NCBI GenBank assembly: GCA_963513935.1
Contig: OY740777.1
Location: forward strand, 16,107,092-16,171,091
Source: Aphrophora alni
Lineage: Eukaryota; Arthropoda; Insecta; Hemiptera; Aphrophoridae
Reading direction: 5' to 3'
DNA: 64,000 nt
Each line of letters opens with the position of its first letter. The stretch's first letter is position 1. The position numbers and the translations under genes were made by a program. Positions 26,301 to 41,300 of the stretch are shown here, piece by piece. The notes below the pieces were generated by a model. It made no database searches. It was not told where the DNA came from and saw nothing but the letters and a program-made list of their open reading frames with translations.

Positions 26301-29300
26301 GGCATTTTCAAGCAACTAAATTGAAAACAAAACAAGTCTAAACTAAAAATGTGAGACAAAAGGAAAGGTTAGAGTAGGAGGGGTTGAGAAATGACAAAAG
26401 AAAGGTCAATGATCTAACCTGTGGGATGGAAGTGGACAAATCTAATTCAAATTTTGCAAATCATTTATTAGACACAGGACATAATTTTGATCCTAAGTTA
26501 AATGTTAAACTTCTGCATAATATGGAACAAAAAAGTAGGAAAGTCAATAACCTGGAATGTTTAGAAATCAATAGATCAATTTAAAAAAACCATACTTCCA
26601 ACTTAAATGAACAAATATATCTTAACTCATCACCACTATTGAGACCTATTGTGTAACCTTTGTTTTCTAAAACACCCCCCACTTCTATTCCACAGGTTAG
26701 ATCATTGACCTCAACCACTTTTGTCATTTCTCAACCCCTTTACTCTAACCTTTCCTTTTGTCTCACATTTTTAGTTTATTCTTCTTTTGTTTTCAATTTA
26801 GTTGCTTGAAAATGCCTAACGGCCAAACATATATGTCGCAATTAAAGCTGTTTTGTGGAATTGAATAATCATCTCATTATTTCCATTATTATTTTATTGT
26901 TTCACTTCTTCAAAATTTAATCTTGCTGGTAAAATGAAAATACATATTACGGTTGGTCTAAAAACTTTCAGTAGCAGAAAATGTGTCCACATTAATTAAG
27001 GGTGTGTGGTACCACGACGAAGACCTTCGGTTGATCTAGTAGCTAGAGTCCTCGTCTAGTGTACAAAATGTACAGAGTTCTAATCCTGTGTTGTCATCTT
27101 AAGAAAGTGGAAAGCTACAATTAAATAGCAAACTGGACACGAAAGTTAGAACTACAGTGATGGGAACATGATGTTCTGACACTAATCACCTGATAAAAAA
27201 AAAATCGCCTAGGCCCTCAATCAGCTGTTGCATTATAGACTTAATACTAGGACAAAAATCATGCTGCCATCTGAAATTGTATTACTTTTCTTATCAAAAT
27301 GTATTAATGGATATTTGGTCCAAACATGATTTGGAGAAAACACAAATTTTAAATTGTCAATATTACCTAATGATATATAAGAACAGAAAGGAAATTACTG
27401 CTTTAGGCTGAAGTAAATGAAAACAGTTAAATGCTAATAATTTTCTGGTAAGATCTTAACTGCTTGCATACAGACTTCAAGGTATAGAACATGACATGCA
27501 GGATGTTATTGCAACACAAAGTTTTGATAAAATGGAGCTTGCCTTCCGTGACAACTATCAACATGGGGGAAAAGAAAGGTTAAATCGAGCACTGAGAAGA
27601 AATCACTCCTGGTAGAAGAAGCATCCAATAACAAGAAGACAGGCCTTAGAAACATGGAAGAAGGAGCACCCCGCTCCTGCTATTAGGAGAACTTGACAGG
27701 ATAGATGGCTCACTGAGAAGAAGCATCCAATAACAAGAAGACAGGCCTTAGAAACATGGAAGAAGGAGAACTTGACAGGATAGATGGCTCACTGAGAAGA
27801 AGCATCCAATAACAAGAAGACAGGCCTTAGAAACATGGAAGAAGGAGAACTTGACAGGATAGATGGCTCACTGAGAAGAAGTCCGAGTAGGGGAGGAGTA
27901 ACATGCTATCTGTGATCGATGGTTCAGGGTGAGTAGCCAGAGGAAGTCAGGGTAAAAACATTAGTGCAAAAGAAGTACCTATCCTTGACTACCTTCCTAA
28001 GGGAGTTGGGGCTAGAGAGGCTTCTATAGATAAGAACTCCACATCTTAGAAGAGTAGGGAGGCACAACAGATGTCTAGAGGCTGTAGTGCATTTCACCCC
28101 CAAATATGAAACAATATTATTCTATTGTTTTATCTCTGTGATATTGCATACCCTGACCATCATCACTCTTGTTTGTTTTCTGATCCTTAACTTTACTCCA
28201 GTTTGTCCAGTAAACTCATGAAATCCAAAAAAATTCCAAAACTTTAGTTTAAAGAAATAAAATTTACTTTGAAAAAAAAGATTCATCAAACTCTTCTGAG
28301 AAACATTTGTGGTCATCTGAATTTTGTAATGGCTAAAATTTTTTAATTGTTATTTAGAACGGTTTATATTGCCATTATATATACAAACTTTATTAAAATT
28401 CAGATTATGGAAATTGAATAAATATTTGCACAAATTGATCATGTATAGTTGATTTATTTTATTTTAGAAATATAACGGAGTAAAAATTCAACCAACACTC
28501 TTCATAGCATGCAACTTAATGAAACTCTACATACGACAGATGTCAAATAATTTCAAAAATTTTAATTAATTAATAAAATATTGAACATCTAAGTAAAAAC
28601 AATGAAAAAAGTCGTAATTACTTTTATAACGATTTTTTAAAATAATTAATAAGAACGGAACAACAGGTCAATACGAAACAAGATATTACTTACGTTCAGA
28701 ATATCCAAGTTAAGCTCAAAACACAATATTATTCTAATTAAAACATTTTTTTTTAAAGTTAGAGGTGAATAAAATTAATAATGATAAAAAAAGATCTGGA
28801 AAAAAAAATCAATTAAAAATGCAAATAGAAATTAAAATAAAAAACAAAAATTATTAAGCCTGGAAAAAAAATTGAAATTAGGTTTAGTAATACTGTAGCT
28901 AAAATTATATTAGTTAAAAAATGAAATATTTACATAAACTCTGCATTAGATTTACTAAACAGACATACGAGGTGGTATCAGAAAGTTCCTGGACTAGATA
29001 TAATAATTTGTTTTTCTAACCTAGGCCACTAATGACTCCCATCACCTTTAAAGTAAACTCTCTACAAATCAATACAACGAATCCCGTTATTTTTCCATGC
29101 CTACTGTCCACAAAATTCTTTTCCTGAATGCTATCAAGGAGCTCTTACATTTTTTTCTAATGTCTTCTACAGTGTCAAAACGGTGACCTTTCATGTGAAT
29201 TTTCACTAGAGAACATTGCAAAGTCACAGGGGGAGAATATGGAGGGTGTGGAATGGTGGCCATATTGTTTTCATTGAAGCATGAGTAGGTGCATTGTCGT

Positions 29301-32300
29301 AATGCAAAAGCCAGTTTGGTCTTTCCACAATTTGGGCATTTTTTTTTCACACATTTTCTCTCAGCCGTCTCAAAATGTCACAATAAAAATCTGAGTTGAC
29401 TGTACCAGCTGGCATGAAATGATGGACAATGCCGTTGATGTCGAAAAACACGAAGAGCATAGTTTTTGTTACACTTATGCCCTGCTGCACTTTTTTCGGT
29501 CTCGGTGATCATGGACTTTTCCACTGTGACGACTGCTGTTTTGTTTGTGGATCATAGCCATAAAACCAGCTTTTATCACCAGTTATGACCCTGGAGAAGA
29601 AGGTAGAGTAATTTTCAGACCTTTCTCTGAGTACACTGCACACATCAAACGACGTTGTTTCTGATCCACAGACAAAAGCCGAGAATTGAATTTCGCAGCA
29701 ACATGATTCATGTCTAAATTTTCAGTTAGAATTTCTTGGTAGCTTCCATAGTTTATGTCGACACTTGCACACAAATCATGGATTGTTTGACAACAGTCTT
29801 TGTGAATGAGTTGTCAATTTTTTTCAACATTTTCATTCGTTTTGATCGTGGAAGATTGTCCTGAATGATAATCATTTTCAAGAGAAGTTCTGCCAACCTT
29901 GAAACGAGCATACCACTAAAAAACTTGTGTTCTGTTTAGGGAATGTTCTTCAAAAGCTTTTCGAAGTATTGTAAAGGTTTCAGTATTTACCAAGTTTGAA
30001 ACAAAACTTGATGCAAGTTATTTGGTCGAATTTATCAGTCATCATAAAATTCGCAAATGAACACTATCACTAAACCACAACTCGTAGACCAAACATGACC
30101 TCGCAATGCAACGAAACTTCGGCACACTGACTCATTAGGTATTGCATAATCGGACGCTGGCACACCAGCTTGTACAGTTACATCCAACAGCTGTGATGAG
30201 TACAGGCCAGGAACTTTCTGATAGGACCTCCTATAGTACTAAATGATTTAAAAAATATTTTTTAATTAATTATTTGTTATCATACAATATGTACAGATAT
30301 GATTAAAGGAAATGTTAATGTTTCACATTTTAAACGTTCAAACATATATAGGGTGTTTCAAAATAAAGGTAAAGTTCCAATAAACATATGCCCGAAAATG
30401 CTTTGTTGTCGAACTGTCGGACATTTTACATTTTTTAGAAAAAGAATGAGAATTTTAGAAATTATTAACATTTCAAATCAAAATTATTTATGCTAATTTT
30501 TACCAGTATACCAAGAATCAAAACTTTGTCTCATACATTTTCAAAATGACGGTCATAATATAGATTTTTTGTTTTGTAAATTTGATCACTTTAGAGATTT
30601 TCAATATTAAAATTTTTGACAATTCATAAGTAGAAGTATTGATTCTTGGTATACAGTAAAATGTAACATGAAAAATGTGTCTACCAAATTTTGACTCAAA
30701 ATATTAATAATTTTTAAAGCTATTGTATTTCGGAAAAACACTAAACGGTCGACAGGTGGATAACAAAATGTTTTTGGGCTTATGTTTATACAAACGTGAT
30801 TCTTTATTTTGATGCCATAAATTATTTCTTGGAGTTATGACACATATTTTTGAAATACCCTGTATATGTTGATAAAATTTAAAAAAATGCTCATTTAGTA
30901 AAAAAAAAAAAAAAAAACCTAATCACATGTTCTAGGCTATGTGAAATATCAAGAAGCAAAATTTTGTAATGTTGTCCTTTCAAAGCCATGATTTCGCAAG
31001 TAATTACTGTACCACTTATTTCAGCATAAAGAAATGGCTTGAATTGCAGCATTTTGAAAATTATTGCGATCTAACCCAGGCAGTACTAACTGGGTGGGGG
31101 TCTTTTACGAAGATGGAATAACTAAGCTGTTGAAACATCATAAAAAAATGTGTCGAAATTGATGGTGATTATATTGATAAAAAAGAAGATAGTTTTTTTT
31201 TTATAAATTATTATAACAAGTCATTTTAATTTTTTAATGCGTTATTTTTATTTCAGCCATAATACAAATTTTACATTTGGGTAGTTTTTAATGTCCAAGA
31301 TGTGGCTATTTAAAAACAAACGCACATCGAAATTTCACTTTCAGGATATTTGACATAGCCCAGTCTGATTTTGATCAAATTTTTCACTCAAGAGGATTTT
31401 TGATGTTAGTACCTAAGATATATACAAAAAACCCTCCTATTAAAAAAGATATATATATATTAACGACTGTTAATTGACTGGACTTAGTATCGAGTTAACA
31501 TGCACATTCATGCGATTTCACAAAAGATTTGATAATAATTATGTAATGAATGTTTAAGTATGCTCTATGTAATATATACATTTTTCAGTTAGGCTATATT
31601 TAATAAATCAGTTGGTTTACTATCTAACAACTAGTCCATTTATTTCAATTGGGAATCAAATCACTTGGACTCTTTGAACACTTGAAGTACCAATTTTGTC
31701 AATTTATATTTTACAACATGACAGAGTATAATACAAGTTTTAAAAATTAGTTTTATTAATCAATAACAATTTTACAAATGAGAAATTTTGTTACCTAAAT
31801 ATTTTTTCAGTGTCAATAAACATGGGAATATAGCTGATTGTATCAAAATAATCCCGTAATGTAGTTTTTTAATTTCCCAGTTTTTCTCCATGTATGAAAA
31901 GAGTCCCCTTTACTACATTTTGCAAAATTCGTTGATTGTTTTTTTCCATTCTCCAGGGTTTAAAAACAAAAATTGTACTTTGTGTAATACACAACCAGAG
32001 TAGTCAAGAAATAAGGTTAGTGAAAATGGTATGAAAATCAGTTCAGCAGTTTGATCTGAAACTTTTGAATATCTTAACATTTTAAAATCGTAATAGTTAT
32101 GGCCTTAGTAAATCAAGTGGAAATCAAATTAAATAGTGACTATAATTAAACAAATCAAAGAGATACATGATGAAACACAAGCAGATAATAGGCCTCACAG
32201 ATATGTATATATTAAACAGTCTCCACTAACGGGTCTCGAAGCTGTACATATTTGAAGAATCCTCCACTTGCAATGCTCGTGTCGGTGACTCGGTCCTGCT

Positions 32301-35300
32301 ACACATTGTAACTATACCATTATCAAATTTCCTTGGATAAGTTCGAACTCATGGAGGATAGAACTTTTCCTTCATTATCAGAGAGCTCTCATTCTTTCCT
32401 GTCTCAACGATGCAACAAAGCGTTGTCTTGAGACAATGATTGCTACCTTTAAGCCATTAGGTGAAGATAACAAGTTGATCATCAGAGAAAAGAACATTCC
32501 AAAGACTAAAAGAGTGTTTCTTAGGGTGCACCTGAAGCAGTCCTCTGATCAAGCCTGGCAGATGCTTGTCCAGCTTAAGGTACGAGAATATAAGGTACTT
32601 TTGGCAAAGGAAGACACAAAGAGTTGCTTAAACTCTTATAACATTCGGCTATGCTTACAAGTTATGGCACTACTCACTAAACACGGCCACTTCAAGGAAC
32701 ATCTGCAGATCACCAATAGTGATCCTGTTTGTAGACTTTGTAAACAGTCTGAAGAGACTGCTAAACTAATCATCCTAGAATGTGAAAGGCTCGAGGCTAG
32801 GAGAAGAGCCATATTTGGGGCTTCACAACCGGGTGATGATTCTGATGCTAGCATCAAGTGAAAACTTTTAAGCCTCATTGAAAGCACAGGCATTGGCTTG
32901 GCTTGCTAGTAAGTCTTTGAGGTATACAAAGATCTTAAGCCCTCATACACCAAAAATCTAATCTAATCTATCACATTTCCTTAAGAGGTCAGGTTTCGAA
33001 ATTACATTTTTGACAATAACTTTGCTATTTGTCATTACGAGAGATGAGTTGTTACTATAAAATATTCTAAAAATTTTCATGCAGAATTGAAATCTTGTAA
33101 TTTGTATATAATTTAGCATGTAATAATAACAAATGTGATATGAACAAAGACTGTTTAATGGGTCCCATTTTTAATTGGATTTTTCTGATTTTCAATAGGG
33201 TTCTATATGAATCCCTTACAACAAATTTTATTTTCAGCTTCATGTTTAATTGGCAGTGAGGTTCCACTACTATACATCTAAAAAATATCACATTAAGCAT
33301 AACAAGTTTAAAACATACAAAACAGCATGAAAAAAAACCCTTAAACAATAAAAATATAAAATAAATCAAACTGGTAACCTTCTCTTTAAAAGTGAATGTA
33401 AGCACAATAGCGGCCACAAAAATTAGACTAAGAATGTATAATTTGGTATAGAGTACTATAGCGTATTCATATAAAACCCTTTTGAATTTCAAAAAAATTG
33501 GATCATTTTAAACATATTTTTGTTTATATCATGTATTATTCAATTTATATCACACTAAATTAGAAACAAATTCGTAGATTTCAATTCTATATATAATACT
33601 AGTAACTCCACTTCATTACGATGACAAGTAAAACAGTTATTGTTAAAAATATAATATTAGAACCGTGACTTCACAAGAAAATGGTATATTAGTATAATTA
33701 CGAGATCTGGCAAAACCCAGTCACTGATGCAAGCATAGCCAGTGGCAGCTTCTTTAGATATGTGAACTTCGAGACTCACAAAGGCTGAAACACTGAAACA
33801 ACAAAGCAAGTATACATCTACAATGGGCTTTATGTTAAGAAAGTAGTGATATACACATTTATGGAGTTCAACAACTGTTACAGGACTAAGGACCGATTGA
33901 TCTAGCAATACAATTGAACAATTCCTACAAGGCCTAAGATACCAACTTTAGGGCATTACACTTAGATGATCTGCTTGATGGGGCTGGGTAAGCCATAGTG
34001 GTCCAATCGACTTGTTTCATTATGGTCAGTATTTAAATCCCATTTGATTTATATAGAAGTTGGATTTAAAACGGAGTACAAACTTAAAATTATATATCAA
34101 TCAAAAAGTTGATAGATGTGGTTGACAAAACCTTGATAAAGATTTCAATTTTAACAAGCTGCCTTGTCAGACTTATCGAATCGAGGGAAGATAAAAGAAA
34201 AACCAAATTATAATTACACGCTGTCATATTAGGTGTCATTCAAATTGATTTATTAGATTAAATAAATAACAGTAGTTCCTCAATTAAATCAATTTTTGTT
34301 ATCTGAATAAACTTGTTATCTCTTTAATAAGTTTAAATTCCTGTCTTAATTTAGAAATAAATTGTTAAACTTTTGACACATAGTCGTAATTTCTTGGATT
34401 AAAACACAATACATAGCTTGGAATTTTACATGAGCTCGTTTAGGATTATATTAAATCTAAAGGGTAAAACTAAAAAAGGAATTTTAGTTTAAGATTGTCA
34501 AATTGTTAAATGGTGGAACAATTTAATATGAGAAATGGTATCTATACTGGTTATAAATATCCGAGTTTTTATAGCTCCTACACAAAAATACACCTATAGC
34601 TAATTGTTTAAAATAGGCAAGTATACACTTTGAGTTTATCTAACAACTCAATGAATATGTAAAGACCAATGGACTTTGAATTCATCGCATTTTCTTTGTA
34701 ATTTAATAATGAACGAAATTTATTAATAACTAATTCTCTTGTAGGAGCTATACAGATAGAAATATTTTGTAACTTAAATTATTAATAATACATTATCCAC
34801 ACCTCCACATAAGGACAAATTTGTGTAACTTTATAAAATGTTCTTAAGAACTGATTTAAGCAATAAAATCTCCCCCATTCAGACAAAAAGAGTTTTAGCC
34901 AATGTAGCCTATATTTCACTAAACGGAAAAAAAAAATCTAATGAAATCAACTTCAGTTATAAAAACACTAGTTAGTCAATTGTAAATACAAAATGGAAAT
35001 GAATTATCTAATCTACATGATGAGGATTAAGTTCATTAAGGAAAAGAGAAAGCTTTATTTCATATCTTTTGTTTAATCTTCTTTGTTCAAAGTGGAAGAT
35101 ATTAAAACATTTTTAATGCTTAAATAAAATGAATAATTATTATTAATTTCCAAAACTGGATAGACTCCAGACTATAAAAAAAAAAATACTGTCCTAAATT
35201 TATTTGAAAATAAAAAAGTTATTACAGAGAGTTTTAAAATAACTAATGAAGAACAATACCTTTAGTTCTCGATAACAAATGCTGATTTTTATTTACAAAT

Positions 35301-38300
35301 TTTATACATATATATACTTACAACTACAAATAACAGAAAATGTTTACAAATCACTTGTTCTAAACCAATCATCCTAATCTGTTATTTTCTTTTCCAATCT
35401 GTGATTGATCTTTTTAACAAGTGTTATTCATGCAACGGTACTTAATTTCTTGCTTATTATATAGATTAGTTACTATTGTTTTACCGTTGAGTTAAATTAT
35501 TAATATTTTCTGTTTCTGTACAGAAAATCAGTAATTATTTAATAAGCTATAAAATTAGTTATAAATATTTGATTAAATCTAAACAGCCAGTGGTTAGTTT
35601 AGGTTAGATTTCAATCTCGCCGCTTCTGATACCATAATGTTTCACTTACCTCTTGAAAAAAGGCATGAGTTTTCTCTAGCAGAAACTTGAGTTCAGTTAA
35701 TTCAAGGTAGTTATACTTGAGGTTTACTGCATTGTGACTTGATTCCAAAATTTCAGTCTCAGTACGCTCCAAATGTGCCTGGTTTTAGACAAAATAAGAG
35801 TCTATGTAATTTAATGTTTAAATAATTTTTTTCACATATATGTAATACAGAGAAAGTTATTTGATGGGTCAAAAAATCTATGTGGAGGTTTTATACATAT
35901 ACAGGGTCTGGCATTTAAACCTGACGATTTTGTAGTAATTGTTATGTTAGCACGACTGTCAATGGAATGAGGAGAGTGTTATTGAAAGATAGGACTATCC
36001 ATGCCATTTCATTAACCAGTATGAATTTTTGTGATTGTAACCAGAACATCGAGCTTTTGTGATTGAAGAATTTTTTTTAATGATTCCGTTGTGGTTAGGC
36101 AGCGTTTATTTTGCAGAGATTCTAATTTAAATCGACACTCATCTATTCCCAACAATACTATTGTGGGTGATATATTTTAGGAACACTTCGTCTGTTGGCT
36201 TTAAAAATGAAACCAACAGCATGACAACAGACTGTGAGAACGCCTGAAAACATTGAAGCTGTAAGGTTAGTTGTTACGCAGTCTCCACAATGTTCAACAG
36301 CGAGGCATGCTGCTGCGCTAGCCATTTCTGATCAAAGTGTAGGACGAATTCTTCATGAATTCCATCCGTATAAGATAATGTTAGTGCAGCAACTTAATGC
36401 AAATGATTGGGCGTCTCGCAAAGCAAAATGCGAGGTTATCCTCGAAAATGTCCACCACCGCCATTATTCTTTCAGGTGAAGATGCACATTTCCATCAGTC
36501 AAGATTTGTGAATAAACAAAATTTCCATTATTGGGTAGTCAATAACCCACAAACAATTCTTCAAAAACCACTTTACAGTCAATATGTTACAGTGTGGGGT
36601 GCGGTTTCAAAATTCGGCATAATTAGCCGGAATTTTTTTGAGGAGTCAAATCGCAGAGTACCTACCAGTAATCTAATCGGTACGTAAACATGTTGAATGA
36701 ATTTTTGTGACCAAAACTGAATGAAATAGGACATGAAATTTGTTTCAACAGGACGGTGCCATCGCTCATGCGAGAAGCCTTTCCTGGACATTTAATTTCC
36801 CGATTTGGCGACATTCCCTGGCCAGCGTGTTCACCTGATCTGGCCATTTGTGATTTTTTTCCTCTGGGGGTATCTCAAACATAAAGTCTTCAGTAGTCGA
36901 CCACAGTCAATTGCAGTAGTTCCGCTAGCAATGATTTAGCGAACAATCTTAAATTTTAGAAGAGGTTAAGTGAATGTGTGAGGAATAACGGAAAACATTT
37001 GGACGACATAATATTCAAATAAAACAATTGTAAATACCAATGTAAAAAATTGCAAAAAATGCATTTAAATTTGATATATAAAACGTTTTAATAGTACAAA
37101 AAATGTTTTAGTTATTATACCTCCAAAATCGTCAGGCTTATATACCGGACCCTGTATATCCATTTCAAAGACCCAAAAGTCCAAAAAACGTGGTTTTGAA
37201 ATTTTGCCTGTCTGTCATAAGTATGTGGTCTACAGTCCAAAAACAAGGATCAATTTTAATCAAATTTGGTATGTGGGCATAGCTAACCATATGATAAAAC
37301 ACAATAAATTACAACATTCTCAAAACTGACTAATGATATTCATAAATTTTGCTCAAGTGTAGCATCTAAAAACCTATTCAAACCCTTAGATTTTCTAAAA
37401 ATATCAATTCGTGACTTATCATTCACAAAAAAAATCTGCTCATCAGATTATCAGATCTATCTCCTTGTAATGTCTCACTTTGGGATACTTGAAGGCAAAA
37501 ATCACATAGGCCATAGACAATTGATGAACTGAAGATTCTATTCAACATGAAATTGCAAAATGCCAGAAATTAGAATTAGACGAGTACCACAAAAAACATA
37601 TTAGGAATACATATTTTGGTTTTTTCAAAGTGCATTCAGACATAGACTATTAGCCTATATGGGGGAACAGTAAAAATATTGGTATTTTATAAGAATTAAA
37701 AAAAAAGTTATTAGATTAATAAGTTATGTTGCGGACCAAATAGCGAAAGCAACCTCTAAAATGCAGCCTACAGATGAGAAGAAGGTTTCATTGCTTCACT
37801 GTAGGAACCAAAGCAACAAATATTTTTATAATGCCTGGTCAGACAAATGGAATCAGTCAACCGTTGGGAGACACCTACACAAGATTCAACCCCTACCAAC
37901 TGACGGGAACTTATATAAAAGGGTGCAAAGACAACTAGCATCTTTCGCAGCAAGAGCTAGAATCGGTCACATAGTGACGCAAAAATACGTATTCTGCTTC
38001 AACCTTACCGATTCGTCGCACTGTGTATTATGCGAAGATGATGAAGAGGATCTGGAGCACATTCTTCTGCGTTGCAGCTATCCAATTCTTTCACGTGATC
38101 TACTAAGAGCAGAAGTCAACGATTTTGAGGACATCTTTAAAAACAAAAAACATTGGCAGCTTGCTTGTGCTGCGTACATTGAACATCGGGCCATCGGCTA
38201 CGATTGATGCTGGACGCCCGTACTAAGAAGTAAGAAGTAAGTATAAGTTATGTTGGTTATAGGGAAAGTTGTAAAACTGATATTTTCTGTCAAAAATTAT

Positions 38301-41300
38301 GACTGCGATAAATTTATATATTTTATTTGTTGACTTATATTAAACTAAATCTATCTGATATAAATATGGTCATAAATTCATAAGTATAATAATACTAGAA
38401 ATAGTCATTTTATAGAAGTTCCGTATAGTAGATTAATTGTGACGCACACAAAATTTAATGTTTTAGGTTTAAGGCTTTTTAATAATTTTACTTTTGGAGT
38501 TTAAAAACAACCATACAAAGTTATTTATAATGAAATTGTATAAATTTCTATTGGCACATGTGGCCCAGCCAAGGAGTACACCAAATAAAAACTATAATAA
38601 ATATAAATTAGGATGTAATGGGTAGGGATTCTAAATAATAAAATATCAATTGGCACTTGCAATTTTGTTGAGCAGTGCAAGATTACGTAGAAGGGAGGGA
38701 GAGCCGAGGAGTGGAGGGCTTGAACCAGCGAGCCGAGAGGGAGTCTGTTCCGAGAGCCGCGAGAAGGAAGTTGAACGGCAGACCGCTACGAGACGAGGTC
38801 AGTCCATTTTCGGCCACGTGCTATATAATTAATCGGTATGTTTTTCGGCCACTATTAAGGCTTTATCTAGCCTTTATGTCTATTTTTATAAATTATAATT
38901 ATTTCTGTAATCTTCTAGGCTAATTCGGCGCTAAAATAAAAGAGAACATTTAATTTAAATTGTGTTGTATACGTTCATTAGCGTCCTAACCCGACTCCTT
39001 GGCCCATCCTGACAAGATTCGGCTAAAGTGTACACGGTCTCCAGCCAGCCGGAGCTTCCAGCTGGTCAAAAGAAGTGGAGACGGTCACACACATACGATG
39101 TATGATATAAATGAATTCCCTAGTACAAACATTGTGATTGATGCTGAAGTAAATGTATTAGCTTTGTAAGACTAATATTCAGTTTCACCTTTGTTTATTA
39201 AAATTACTGACAATATCTATTGTATGTTTTACATATTTAATGACAATAAAGATACATAAGGAAGGTGTTAGGTTCGTTACAGTGTAATATTACCCCATAA
39301 ACATATGTATATCCATTAGGTAGCCTTTGTGTAGGAAATGTTGTGTACAAGAGGAAACTGTCAAACCCCCGATCCTCGAATGTGAATACTTCGATCAGGA
39401 ATGGACTAAGAACCTTGTATCTTTGACAAAGGGACAGATACACTCAAGACAATCTTGTCAGGAAGATTTTGAATTCCATGGGGATTATGAGTCTTTCTCG
39501 GAATATCAAAGGGAATTGAATCATCTATTTTCCAATTGGGGGCGCAATAACCCTTTGTGACAGATGTTACAAAGAAGAAGAAGAAGCTGTTAAACATTTA
39601 AATGACTTGTTAAACCAAAGTGATAACAATAACTAACAAATTAGCACTATTGTTTTTTCCTACAGTGAAATCAAACTTAGAATATAGGATCTATATTGTT
39701 TTTTAAATTTTCATCAGGAGATCAATCTGTCAGACCCTGAACATATTTAAAAACCTTAAGATTTGATTGACTTTTTTATAAAATTAGTGTTTGAAAATAT
39801 TTGTATCTATGTCATAAAGATTATTTTGTAACATTAAGAAACTTTAATTGACATTAATTAATTTTACATAATGTCAACAACAAATAAATTGCATTGGATT
39901 ACATGTTTAGATTTTAAAACACATTAAAAGGTCTTTGACGTTTTAATGTCATTTTAATATGCATTTGAATAGTAACCTTTAAAAAATAATCATTGTAATA
40001 ACAAGAAGGCCTTGTAATCTAACATCAATCTGTTATGATAGATTTAAATGGTGAGAGTGAATCAGCTGTTCAAAGATTTAATTAAAAAGTAACAAAAAAC
40101 TTGGTCAATTTCTAGAAAATTGATATGAGTGTGGACCAGCTTTTTTTCTTTTTTTTTTTTTTAGCGAATTGTTGGCTTTAAAATAAGAAACTATTTGTAT
40201 ATTATAATTAATAATACAGGGTGATCATAAGTCCCAGCCACACTCTATTTTCTTTCGGTAATTAGAATACAAAATCCAATCTTATTTTCTCACATATAAT
40301 GAAAGTATAGTGAAAGTTATGTCATATGTTAAGAAATAAATGTTGAGTTTTTTTGCAAATATATCCTTTTTGAGATCCCTGATTTCAAAATAGTGGTTGT
40401 AGTTTAGTGCTCTATAGCCCAAACACGTGGACTGATTTTATTCAAATTTTGATATGTAGGTATATTTTGGGGAGTTTTACCATTTTTTTGATATCTCAAA
40501 ATTTGGTGCTAACGACCATAAGGAAAAAAACAAAATAACAATTTTCTCAAAATCAGATGAAATGATTTTGCTCAAGTGTAGCCTTCAAGGACTCAAACAA
40601 AATGTATGGATCTCTTCAAAAATGCCAGTTCGCGATTTATCGGTAAAAAAAAAAAAACAAGAAATCAGCCATGAGACTGTTATAAAATATATCATTTCTA
40701 AAAATTGGCGATACCAATCCAGTTCAAATTTTAGTGAAATGTGAAGATTAAAGGCTGTAACTCGTGTGCAAAACACTGCACAAACTTTCTCACTCACCCA
40801 TTCCTCAAAACCAAAACTAATTATCACCAAAAATATCATTTGGTAACTTCGTTGTAAATCAAAACGTGAAAATGAAATATGAACAATCTCTTTAAAAAAA
40901 TATTTATATAGGAACTAAACTTTTTTGATTGTGCCATAAATGTGTTTTTACTTTTTTTAAAATGATTTATTTGTTTGTTTTGTTTTTTACTGATAACCCA
41001 CAAACGAGTTTTTGTTGCGAGATGGCAACCAATATGTTTTGTTTGGTCGATAAAGTCTACACTTGACCAAAATTCAATCAAAATCATTGAAGCCCATTTT
41101 GAGAAAATCCTTATTTTCAAATTTTTCCTTATAGTAGCGATCCTTAAATTTTAAATTATCAACAAAATGAAAAAAAACATCCAACATATGGCTAAAATAT
41201 GCCCACATACCAAATTTTATTCAAATCAGTCCACACATTTGTAGAGCACTGCACATACAACAGACAAATGATTAAAGTGATTAAACCACTTTTTTTAACT

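Noticed and set aside
33067..33492. 141-codon minus-strand open stretch rich in Phe, Leu and Ile
   Set aside because: Composition is what AT-rich DNA gives by chance in this frame; no domain, no neighbours, no promoter evidence.
33718..33790. Open stretch on the minus strand with TTTCAG and GTAATT at its edges ([21 protein letters not shown]), as a cassette exon in intron 3 of subunit a
   Set aside because: The reading phase does not fit between exons 3 and 4 (both phase 0), phase 0 runs into a stop, and the peptide does not resemble any subunit a linker.
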